Of a stretch of 7,633 bases of DNA, positions 1 through 5,316 are shown piece after piece (the first letter of the stretch is position 1; each line of letters opens with the position of its first letter). The notes under the pieces are model-generated. The model did no database searches and was not told where the DNA came from. It saw only the letters and a program-made list of their open reading frames with translations. The position numbers and the translations under genes are program-made. This DNA is from Prevotellaceae bacterium (GTDB lineage: Bacteria; Bacteroidota; Bacteroidia; Bacteroidales; UBA932), in the NCBI GenBank assembly GCA_031259225.1, contig JAIRLT010000038.1, positions 1 through 7,633 on the forward strand. The letters run 5' to 3'.

Positions 1-407
1 GTATAATCGTGTTCGCCAATGGCTACAAAGTCCACAGCGCCCTTGCTGTCGCGCAACGTTTGCTCGGGGAAAACCGTACAATGCGGTCCCACAAAAATCA
101 CTTTTTTAGCGCCCAATTCCTTGCAACGGCGCGCCACCTCAAAGTCATTAAAATAAGATGGCGTGGTAAGTTCCATCACCATTAAATCGGGTTGGCAGGC
201 TTTGGTGTCTTCATAGAGTCCTTCATGCCCACGTTTATTGGCAATGTAGTCCACAAACTTCACATCATAACCTTCCTGCTCTAAAATAGCCGTATCATAA
301 GCCAGCCAATCGGGGTAACGCAACGCTTCTGTTCTATTCACTACCGGCCATCGTTGTGTGCGGCAAAAAGCGTCTTTCCATGGGGCATTTATTAAGTGTA
401 TTTTCAT
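1..407 (-). CDS. B12-binding domain radical SAM protein (N-terminal part, truncated by window edge)
   Basis: This is an open frame running leftward from an ATG at 405-407 off the edge of the window; 135 codons are visible. The protein begins MKIHLINAPWKDAF, followed by YPDWLAYDTAILEQEGYDVKFVDYIA (around residues 37-62), then QPDLMVMELTTPSYFNDFEVARRCKELGAKKVIFVGPH and VDFVAIGEHDY. This pattern (a short strand ending in NAP, a helix that positions the substrate 'ahead of' D, then xVGPHxT and a terminal GExD/GEHD) is that of the N-terminal Rossmann-like cobalamin-binding domain of B12-dependent radical SAM enzymes, such as the BchE/HpnJ-like group. The radical SAM CxxxCxxC motif would lie beyond the edge, so the catalytic half is inferred and no substrate can be assigned. 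The leader is AT-rich without a Shine-Dalgarno sequence, and the start region lies inside direct repeat copy 1. Confidence 0.82.
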   Translation of the reverse strand, partial: MKIHLINAPWKDAFCRTQRWPVVNRTEALRYPDWLAYDTAILEQEGYDVKFVDYIANKRGHEGLYEDTKACQPDLMVMELTTPSYFNDFEVARRCKELGAKKVIFVGPHCTVFPEQTLRDSKGAVDFVAIGEHDY

Positions 408-512
408 TAATTTAGTATAAGTTTTAAAAATTCACATGCAAATATACAAATTTCCATACACATTAAAATTCCTGTCATTTCTGAAAACACACCTGCTGCA
501 CACGCCGGGAAA
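395..512. repeat. Direct repeat copy 1 (left), spans promoter and start of radical SAM gene
   Basis: A 118-base stretch matches 1449-1565 in the same orientation with seven substitutions and one single-base indel by manual alignment (about 93% identity). The first 35 bases (395-429) are identical. The differences are the indel in the A-run around 426-430, single bases at 436, 457 and 470, and four changes clustered at 490-505. Read on the minus strand it holds an upstream region, a -7 motif, a leader, the ATG and the first four codons of the radical SAM gene. The match stops within codon 5 of that gene on one side and just after a GGGAAA on the other. Confidence 0.93.
439..468 (-). promoter_or_regulatory. 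Bacteroidota-type promoter for the radical SAM gene
   Basis: On the minus strand TATATTTG (439-446) is a perfect fit to the Bacteroidota -7 consensus TAnnTTTG. A T-run (TTTT, complement of 465-468) lies 18 bases upstream at the place of the -33 element, whose consensus is TTTG, so that half is weaker. Transcription would start a few bases left of 439, giving a leader of roughly 25-30 bases before the ATG at 407. The same arrangement is present in repeat copy 2. Confidence 0.65.
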
Positions 513-569
513 CATGGTTAAGATTTCGTAAAAATAGCGTCTCGTTTGGATAATACTTATATCTTATTC

Positions 570-1433
570 TTATTTTGGTGGCAATTTCTTCACTTTTTTT
601 TCTATCATTTTCTCATCACTGGATATACGTCGTTCTAATTTCTTTATATCTTCGGCAGCGGGAAGCTCTTCAGGTTTTATGCCGCGCTTACCAAGCATTT
701 CACGAACGGTTTGATTATTTTGCACGTGTTCGGTAGTGATTGGATTTTCACCTATTAAATCTTTCTCTTCCACGTTATGATTGGTCATTTCAGTTGCCAA
801 ATTTTTCGCAGCAATCGTGAGCGTCGGTAAAAAATCGGCTAACGGACGGCTGGATTTTATCCCTAACCTATTTTTCATGTCTTCTGTTGTATGCCCGCCA
901 AATAAGGCGGTATCACCTTTGGAACGGATACGCCCAAAACCTTTTTCATCCACGCCCCGCTCATAGATGTTTTTCGAAAGTTGTTTTTCGGCTGTTCTTA
1001 GTTTTTCTCTTGTCTCTAAACGCGACAGTAATTTGATGCGTTCCTCTATCAATTCCACTTTACGTGTTTGAATAGCAAAGTAACTTTGGGCAAACGCAAT
1101 TTCTTCCTTCTTCGGGTCGCCATTCTGCGCTATTAAATAACAGGCATACCGGGTAAGCATATAATCGTTTATTTCGCGCTTACTGCCACTACCTAAGGTG
1201 ACCATTTTCGTGACCTCACGAAAATGGTCATCTACATTAATATTCTGCGATTTACACGAATAAACAGCCCGTTGAATAGCTACTAGGAAGTTTTCCCACC
1301 GGGTATATCCCAGCAAGCCCTGAAGTTCGCGGGCAAACCATATTTCTACTTGCTCATTACCCTCATCGCTATTGATAAAATGTGCAATCTCATCAAACGA
1401 TGTTTTATATTGCATAATATGTCGTTTATCCAT
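570..1433 (-). CDS. dinD: DNA damage-inducible protein D (DinD)
   Basis: This is a 287-residue protein; E. coli DinD is of similar length (about 274). Colinear family blocks are visible: FxEIxxFIN..xVEIWFARELQGLLGYTRWENF (residues 13-49, a BRO-N-like fold common in phage proteins), DDHFREVTKMVTLGSGSKREI (68-88), the hallmark LTRYACYLIAQNGDPKKEEIAFAQSYFAIQTRKxEL (93-128), LFGGHTTEDMKNRLGI (177-192) and a C-terminal REMLGKRGIKPEELPAAEDIKKLE. E. coli dinD is SOS-induced, and its protein is reported to act on RecA filaments; the role here is inferred from homology. The ATG at 1433 is chosen because AAGGA (1440-1444) sits 6 bases upstream; the internal Met7 has no such site. No LexA-type box was recognised. 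It lies between direct repeats, contains a perfect palindrome (1199-1230), and appears to be an accessory gene. Confidence 0.93.
   Translation of the reverse strand: MDKRHIMQYKTSFDEIAHFINSDEGNEQVEIWFARELQGLLGYTRWENFLVAIQRAVYSCKSQNINVDDHFREVTKMVTLGSGSKREINDYMLTRYACYLIAQNGDPKKEEIAFAQSYFAIQTRKVELIEERIKLLSRLETREKLRTAEKQLSKNIYERGVDEKGFGRIRSKGDTALFGGHTTEDMKNRLGIKSSRPLADFLPTLTIAAKNLATEMTNHNVEEKDLIGENPITTEHVQNNQTVREMLGKRGIKPEELPAAEDIKKLERRISSDEKMIEKKVKKLPPK
1199..1230. repeat. Perfect 15-bp inverted repeat with 2-base centre inside dinD
   Basis: The left arm TGACCATTTTCGTGA (1199-1213) and the right arm TCACGAAAATGGTCA (1216-1230) are exact reverse complements separated by CC. The element covers dinD codons 69-78 (DHFRE on one arm, VTKMV on the other) plus one base on each side, so the codons for the first five residues are the reverse complement of those for the next five. 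The encoded residues look normal for the DinD family. The RNA would form a very stable hairpin inside the message, and the DNA could extrude a cruciform or bind a dimeric protein. No function is assigned. Confidence 0.95.
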
Positions 1434-1439
1434 ATGCTA

Positions 1440-1444
1440 TCCTT
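1440..1444 (-). promoter_or_regulatory. Shine-Dalgarno site of dinD
   Basis: On the minus strand AAGGA lies 6 bases before the dinD ATG. It is the clearest ribosome binding site in the window; the neighbouring genes mostly have AT-rich leaders without one. It lies outside the repeat, so it came with the inserted segment. It supports the start at 1433 over Met7. Confidence 0.65.
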
Positions 1445-1446
1445 TT

Positions 1447-1461
1447 TTAGTGTATTTTCAT
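1447..1461 (-). other. Vestigial four-codon upstream ORF (MKIH-stop) in the dinD leader
   Basis: On the minus strand ATG AAA ATA CAC TAA reproduces the first four codons of the radical SAM gene and then hits a stop at the exact edge of the repeat, where codon 5 TTA of the original reads TAA. It ends 13 bases before the dinD ATG, and the dinD ribosome binding site lies directly after it. It should be transcribed if the copy 2 promoter is used. Whether it is translated, and whether it affects dinD by reinitiation, is inference; it may be only a scar of the duplication. Confidence 0.5.
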
Positions 1462-1565
1462 TAATTTAGTATAAGTTTTAAAATTCACGTGCAAATATAC
1501 AAATTTCCACACACATTAAAATCCCTGTCATTTCTGAAAACATACCCGCGGCACACGTCGGGAAA
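1449..1565. repeat. Direct repeat copy 2 (right), between dinD and the M14 peptidase gene
   Basis: This 117-base stretch is the partner of 395-512. It keeps the -7 motif, the leader, and the start codon plus codons 2-4 of the radical SAM gene, although no radical SAM gene follows here; dinD follows instead. One difference creates a CACGTG hexamer (1487-1492) where copy 1 has CACATG. The match to copy 1 ends at 1565; the sequence from 1566 to 1645 is unique and leads into the M14 peptidase gene. Confidence 0.93.
1492..1521 (-). promoter_or_regulatory. Duplicated promoter now positioned to drive dinD
   Basis: The minus strand TATATTTG (1492-1499) with TTTT (complement of 1518-1521) 18 bases upstream is unchanged from the promoter in copy 1. 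It sits about 58 bases upstream of the dinD ATG with the MKIH mini-ORF between them. No other promoter is evident between it and dinD, so dinD probably shares the expression pattern of the radical SAM gene rather than having its own damage-responsive control. Confidence 0.6.
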
Positions 1566-1622
1566 TAGCCGGAAAGTGTTCAGGCGCTGCCATTGCTTAC
1601 TACCGTCCCCCGGTTTTTTTCT

Positions 1623-1630
1623 TATATTTG
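1623..1630 (+). promoter_or_regulatory. Candidate -7 promoter element of the M14 peptidase gene
   Basis: TATATTTG matches TAnnTTTG perfectly, 15 bases before the ATG at 1646, which implies a leader of about 10 bases or less. No good TTTG -33 element is seen at the expected spacing (around 1600-1605), so the assignment rests on one half only. Confidence 0.45.
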
Positions 1631-1645
1631 TACAAAAATTACCGG

Positions 1646-2662
1646 ATGAAAGTTTTTTTGGAAATATATGAACGCTACCGTACGGCGGGCATGGATACGC
1701 GCCGCACAAGGCATGAACAGGTGGCGCTGTCAGTAAAAAAATTACCGGCGCCGTTCACTGTGGCGCCGGTGGGGCAATCGGTGGAAGGTCGTGCTATTTA
1801 CGGCATCCGTGCCGGGACAGGCGCTACGCGGGCGTTGTTCTGGTCGCAAATGCACGGTGATGAAAGCACCGCCACCCGCGCGCTTTTCGATGTATTTAAC
1901 TTTCTTGCCGCACCGGACGAATACGGTGAAGTGCGCCGTTTTATACTGTCGCAACTCGACCTGTTGTTTATTCCCATGTTAAATCCCGACGGCGCAGAGC
2001 ATTTCCGGCGCGAAAACGCATGGGGCATCGATATTAACCGTGATGCGTTACGGCTGACTACGCCTGAAGGCAGGATTTTGCATGACCAAATCCGGTCGTT
2101 TCAGCCTTGCTTTTCGTTCAACCTGCACGACCAGGAAAGTTATTACTCGGCAGGCGTATCGCGCATTCCCGCTACTATCGCTTTTCTTGCGCCGCCGCCC
2201 GACCCGCAGGAAAGCATTACGGATAGCCGCCGCCGCGCCATGCAACTGATTGTGGCGCTCAACAGGCAGTTGCAGCCTGTTATTCCGGGCGGCGTGGCTA
2301 AATGGAGCGATAGCTACGAGCCGCGCGCTTTCGGCGAATGGTCGCAAGCACAAAACAGCGCAACGGTACTTATTGAGTCGGGCGGTTATTACAACGATCC
2401 TGAGCGATCGTTCGTGCGCCGGCTGCATTTTGGCATTCTTCTGGAAGCCTTGTGTATTATTGCATCCAAGCGCTATGTTGCCGAACCGGTAGAACCGTAT
2501 TTTTCAATTCCCTGTAACCGTGAAAACGGATTGTTCGACACACTCCGGCGGCAACAAACCTTTACCGTCAATGGCGTTTCCTACACTACAGACATTGGCG
2601 TCCGCAAAGAAGAAACCTTTGCCGGCGATTTTGAAACCTACGGCGCGCTGGAACAAAAGTAG
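1646..2662 (+). CDS. M14-type zinc metallopeptidase (carboxypeptidase-like)
   Basis: The protein has 338 residues from the ATG at 1646. The M14 zinc-ligand motif HxxE is present as H70-G-D-E73 in WSQMHGDESTATR, followed by MLNPDGAEHFRRENAWGIDINRD (residues 111-133, the NPDG and substrate-contacting NR of the family). A third histidine is found at H161 in FNLHDQ, and a likely catalytic glutamate at E244 in VLIESGGYYNDPE, matching the E270 position of carboxypeptidase A. These are the residues needed for an active enzyme. There is no signal peptide, so a cytoplasmic role is suggested; the substrate (peptide, peptidoglycan fragment or other amide) cannot be told. A TTG at 1628 in the same frame is rejected as start because it overlaps the promoter motif. 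The gene ends in a terminator, so it is likely monocistronic. Confidence 0.85.
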   Translation: MKVFLEIYERYRTAGMDTRRTRHEQVALSVKKLPAPFTVAPVGQSVEGRAIYGIRAGTGATRALFWSQMHGDESTATRALFDVFNFLAAPDEYGEVRRFILSQLDLLFIPMLNPDGAEHFRRENAWGIDINRDALRLTTPEGRILHDQIRSFQPCFSFNLHDQESYYSAGVSRIPATIAFLAPPPDPQESITDSRRRAMQLIVALNRQLQPVIPGGVAKWSDSYEPRAFGEWSQAQNSATVLIESGGYYNDPERSFVRRLHFGILLEALCIIASKRYVAEPVEPYFSIPCNRENGLFDTLRRQQTFTVNGVSYTTDIGVRKEETFAGDFETYGALEQK

Positions 2663-2697
2663 GCGGAAAGGCTACCGGCATTTGCCTGCCGCTTTTT
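2663..2697 (+). terminator. Rho-independent terminator of the M14 peptidase gene
   Basis: Directly after the stop codon, GCGG (2663-2666) pairs with CCGC (2689-2692) and AGGC (2669-2672) pairs with GCCT (2684-2687). There is a small AA/G internal loop and an 11-base apical loop, followed by TTTTT at 2693-2697. This separates the peptidase gene from the guaB operon. Confidence 0.75.
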
Positions 2698-2734
2698 ATC
2701 CGGTGAAAACGGGTAAAATCGCTACTTGTACCTG

Positions 2735-2818
2735 CTTTTCTCCCATTTATCTTTTCCCCTACCCTCCCCTACTTTTCCTCTTTCATCTACTTTTACCGCT
2801 TTCACACACTTTCCCCAC
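2735..2818. other. Pyrimidine-rich tract upstream of guaB
   Basis: This is an 84-base stretch of almost only C and T with scattered A and a single G (2798). It lies between the M14 terminator and the guaB promoter, with CTACTTTT occurring twice (2769-2776, 2788-2795). It codes for nothing recognisable and would lie outside the guaB transcript if the promoter at 2831-2861 is used. Confidence 0.6.
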
Positions 2819-2830
2819 GAAGTACAGGCA

Positions 2831-2861
2831 TTTTCAAAGTCTTAAAAAATTTGTACCTTTG
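2831..2861 (+). promoter_or_regulatory. Promoter of the guaB operon
   Basis: TACCTTTG (2854-2861) fits the Bacteroidota -7 consensus TAnnTTTG, and TTTT (2831-2834) lies 19 bases upstream at the -33 position. Transcription would start near 2865-2870, leaving an AT-rich leader of about 20 bases before the guaB ATG at 2889. No riboswitch or PurR-like operator was recognised. Confidence 0.65.
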
Positions 2862-2888
2862 GCAATTATTTTTTATGTATAAAACCAC

Positions 2889-4358
2889 ATGGCTTCTTTA
2901 TTTGAACGTATTCCCACAGAAGGACTGACTTTCGACGATGTGTTGCTGGTACCTGCGCAATCGGCGGTATTGCCGCGCGAAGTAAAGGTAAATACGGTAT
3001 TCACACGCGGCATTTCACTGGATGCGCCCATCGTGTCGGCGGCAATGGATACCGTCACCGAAGCCTCGCTCGCTATTGCCATTGCCCGTGAAGGAGGCAT
3101 TGGCGTTATTCATAAAAATATGAGCATCGAACAGCAGGTAGAACAGGTGCGGAAAGTGAAACGCGCCGAAAACGGCATGATATACGACCCGATAACTATC
3201 CACAAAGACGCCACCGTCGGCGATGTGCTGGCATTGATGACGGAACACCGCATCGGCGGTATTCCGGTGGTGGACGAAAATAACCTCCTTACCGGTATTG
3301 TAACCAACCGCGATTTACGGTTTTTGGAAAACATGAAAACGCCTATCAGCGAAGTGATGACCTCCAAAAACCTTGTGGTAACAACGCATGGAAGCGATCT
3401 ACAGGAAGCAACCGAACTGTTGCGGAAATACAAAATAGAAAAATTACCGGTGGTGGATAATAACGGGAAACTTATCGGATTGCTTACTTTCAAGGATATT
3501 GCCAAAATCAAGGACAACCCCACTGCCAGCAAAGACCAGAAAGGGCGTTTGCGCGTGGCTGCCGGCGTAGGCGTAAGCGCCCATACCCTTGCGCAAGTCG
3601 CGGCGCTTGCCGGCGTGGATGTAGATGCAGTGGTGATTGACACGGCGCATGGGCATTCCGTACATGTTATCCGTATGCTGAAAGAAGTGAAGAAGAAATT
3701 TCCCGAATTGCAGGTGATTGTTGGGAATATCGCTACCGGCGAAGCCGCCAAAGCGTTGGTAGCCGCCGGCGCCGACGCCGTGAAAGTCGGTATCGGTCCG
3801 GGGTCTATTTGTACCACCCGCGTGGTGGCGGGCGTTGGCGTTCCACAACTGTCGGCTATTTACGACGTGGCGCAGGCGCTGGCAGGCAGTGGCGTGCCAC
3901 TGATTGCCGACGGCGGCATCCGCTATTCCGGCGACATCGTGAAAGCCCTCGCCGCCGGCGCAGATACTATTATGGCGGGTTCTTTGTTCGCCGGCGTAGA
4001 AGAATCGCCGGGCGATACCATTATTCTGAATGGGCGTAAATTCAAATCGTACCGCGGCATGGGTTCGCTTGACGCTATGCAGCACGGCTCGAAAGACCGC
4101 TATTTTCAAGATATGGAAGACGACGTGAAAAAATTAGTGCCGGAAGGCATCGTGGCGCAAGTGCCGTATAAGGGGACGCTGCCGGAAGTATTTTACCAGC
4201 TTATCGGCGGACTGCGCGCCGGCATGGGCTATTGCGGCGCAAAGGACATTGCAGCATTGAAGCAGGCGGAATTTATCCGCGTTACGGCTGCCGGCGTTAT
4301 TGAAAGCCATCCCCACGACGTAACAATCACCCGCGAAGCGCCAAACTACAGCAGATAA
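2889..4358 (+). CDS. guaB: Inosine-5'-monophosphate dehydrogenase
   Basis: This enzyme oxidises IMP to XMP with NAD+, the committed step of GMP synthesis, in the cytoplasm. The 489 residues match the usual bacterial length of about 485-490. Visible elements in order are the N-terminal LTFDDVLLVPAQSAVLP (13-29), SAAMDTVTEA (50-59), two CBS domains (about 95-205, including GGIPVVDENNLLTGIVTNRDLR and KLPVVDNNGKLIGLLTFKDI), DTAHGHS (251-257), and the catalytic loop GIGPGSICTTR with Cys308. After these come IADGGIRYSGDI (339-350), YRGMGSL (388-394) and the mobile flap with the Arg404-Tyr405 pair in SKDRYFQD. All key residues are present. It is the first gene of an apparent four-gene operon; the next gene follows after 38 bases with no terminator. 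Codons are rich in GCC/GGC, typical of a well-expressed host gene. Confidence 0.98.
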   Translation: MASLFERIPTEGLTFDDVLLVPAQSAVLPREVKVNTVFTRGISLDAPIVSAAMDTVTEASLAIAIAREGGIGVIHKNMSIEQQVEQVRKVKRAENGMIYDPITIHKDATVGDVLALMTEHRIGGIPVVDENNLLTGIVTNRDLRFLENMKTPISEVMTSKNLVVTTHGSDLQEATELLRKYKIEKLPVVDNNGKLIGLLTFKDIAKIKDNPTASKDQKGRLRVAAGVGVSAHTLAQVAALAGVDVDAVVIDTAHGHSVHVIRMLKEVKKKFPELQVIVGNIATGEAAKALVAAGADAVKVGIGPGSICTTRVVAGVGVPQLSAIYDVAQALAGSGVPLIADGGIRYSGDIVKALAAGADTIMAGSLFAGVEESPGDTIILNGRKFKSYRGMGSLDAMQHGSKDRYFQDMEDDVKKLVPEGIVAQVPYKGTLPEVFYQLIGGLRAGMGYCGAKDIAALKQAEFIRVTAAGVIESHPHDVTITREAPNYSR

Positions 4359-4396
4359 CCCAATAAACTGTTTTCATACGTAACAACAAAACGCAA

Positions 4397-5311
4397 ATGT
4401 ATATCACAAAGAATACCGGTATTCCACGGAAACAAAGGATTTCCTACCGTATGGCGGGTGCAATTGGGCACTTGCTGTTTACCGTTTGCTGCTTGCTGCT
4501 TACCGGTTGCCATTATTTCACCAACTATGCAACGGATGAAAAATTAGCCGAAGTAAACGGGAAAGTATTGTTTAAATCAGGTGTAGGTATGATTTTCCCC
4601 AGTGGATTGCCTGCCGAAGACAGTTTGCAAATGCTGCAAACATACGTATCCAACTGGGCGCGGAAACAATTGGTCGCCCAAATGGCAGAACAATACCTGA
4701 ACAAAGAACAGAAAAATGTTTCCATGGAACTGGAAGATTACCGGATGTCGTTGTTAATTTACCGTTACGAAAAAATGTACATGGAACAACGGCTGGACAC
4801 CATTGTCAGCGAACAGGAAGTGAAAGCGTTTTACAATGCGTCCGCCCACAATTTTATACTGGATAAACCGGTTGCGCAAGTTATTTTCATAAAAGTTTCG
4901 GAAGATATTCCGCAAATAAAGCAGATAGCAAAAATTTACCGTTCATCCATACCGGAAGACCGCGAACTTCTGGAGCATATTTGTTCTACTGTTGCCGAAA
5001 AATATACTAATTTCAATGAGCAATGGGTTGATGCCGGAATGTTGGCAAACGAATTGCCGCTCACCGCCGGGCAAATCGAAAACGAATGGAAGAACGGCTA
5101 TATACAGGCAAATGCCGGCGGCTATACTTATTTTGTTCACCTCTACCGGACAGCCGCTGTGGGCGAACAGGCGCCTGTTAGCTATGAACAGGAAAATATC
5201 AGCAATATTATACGGAATAAACGGAAACAGGAACTGCTGAAAAATCTTGAAAACTCTATCTACAACGATGCGCTTAACCGCAACAAGCTGAAACTATACA
5301 TCAATAATTAA
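4397..5311 (+). CDS. SurA/PrsA-like lipoprotein with degenerate parvulin region
   Basis: The protein has 304 residues. A lipoprotein signal is clear: a basic n-region (K5, R11, K12, R14, R18), a hydrophobic stretch and the lipobox LLTG-C with Cys38, so the mature protein should be membrane-anchored in the envelope. The body has the layout of SurA/PrsA-type foldases: a helical N-domain starting at LAEVNGKVL (about 50-130), a central part beginning VSEQEVKAFYNASAHNFILDKPVAQVIFIKVS, and a long C-terminal helix (YEQENISNIIRNKRKQELLKNLENSIYND). The parvulin catalytic signatures (RHIL at the start, GFHI at the end) are missing, so chaperone activity is more likely than isomerase activity. Met19 is an alternative start but would give a signal without basic residues. 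It lies between guaB and surA, 5 bases before surA, so co-translation is likely. Its function is inferred from fold and context. Confidence 0.72.
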   Translation: MYITKNTGIPRKQRISYRMAGAIGHLLFTVCCLLLTGCHYFTNYATDEKLAEVNGKVLFKSGVGMIFPSGLPAEDSLQMLQTYVSNWARKQLVAQMAEQYLNKEQKNVSMELEDYRMSLLIYRYEKMYMEQRLDTIVSEQEVKAFYNASAHNFILDKPVAQVIFIKVSEDIPQIKQIAKIYRSSIPEDRELLEHICSTVAEKYTNFNEQWVDAGMLANELPLTAGQIENEWKNGYIQANAGGYTYFVHLYRTAAVGEQAPVSYEQENISNIIRNKRKQELLKNLENSIYNDALNRNKLKLYINN

Positions 5312-5316
5312 TTCTT

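Larger units (their letters stand above)
513..1448. other. 936-bp accessory segment carrying dinD, bounded by direct repeats
   Basis: The sequence between the two repeats contains exactly one complete gene, dinD, plus about 57 bases downstream and 15 bases upstream of it. The dinD ribosome binding site (1440-1444) lies in this segment, but its visible promoter lies in repeat copy 2. No transposase, integrase or terminal inverted repeats are visible. The segment is AT-richer by eye than the guaB and peptidase genes to the right. Removing one repeat and this segment would restore a simple divergent radical SAM / M14 peptidase intergenic region, which is why I read it as an insertion. No terminator for dinD is visible in 513-569, so readthrough into the radical SAM gene on the same strand is possible. 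Confidence 0.6.

Noticed and set aside
470..490. CTGTCATTTCTGAAAACA in repeat copy 1 (also in copy 2) as a LexA/SOS box for dinD.
   Set aside because: Only the left half (CTGT) fits the enterobacterial CTGT-N8-ACAG pattern; the right half does not, and many Bacteroidota do not use that consensus.
513..1448. Insertion sequence or integron-type cassette.
   Set aside because: No transposase, integrase, terminal inverted repeats or attC-like structure is visible; only long direct repeats support an insertion.
1487..1492. CACGTG hexamer in repeat copy 2 as an operator.
   Set aside because: It arises from a single base difference from copy 1 (CACATG); a six-base palindrome alone is too common to support a site.
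1628..1645. TTG start giving six more residues to the M14 peptidase.
   Set aside because: The TTG overlaps the TATATTTG promoter element and would lie upstream of the expected transcript start; the ATG at 1646 is better.
3811..3833. Overlapping short hairpins (ACCAC/GTGGT and CCCGC/GCGGG) near the guaB catalytic cysteine codons.
   Set aside because: The stems are only 5 bp, in a highly conserved coding stretch with repetitive GGC/GCC/GTG codons; expected by composition.
3110..4109. Two long minus-strand open frames opposite guaB (3110-3817 and 3444-4109).
   Set aside because: They are antisense shadows created by the GC-rich codon pattern of guaB; no domain, ribosome site or promoter supports them.
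4359..4396. Possible terminator or separate promoter between guaB and the lipoprotein gene.
   Set aside because: The 38-base gap shows no stem followed by a T-run and no TAnnTTTG motif, so an operon is the simpler reading.
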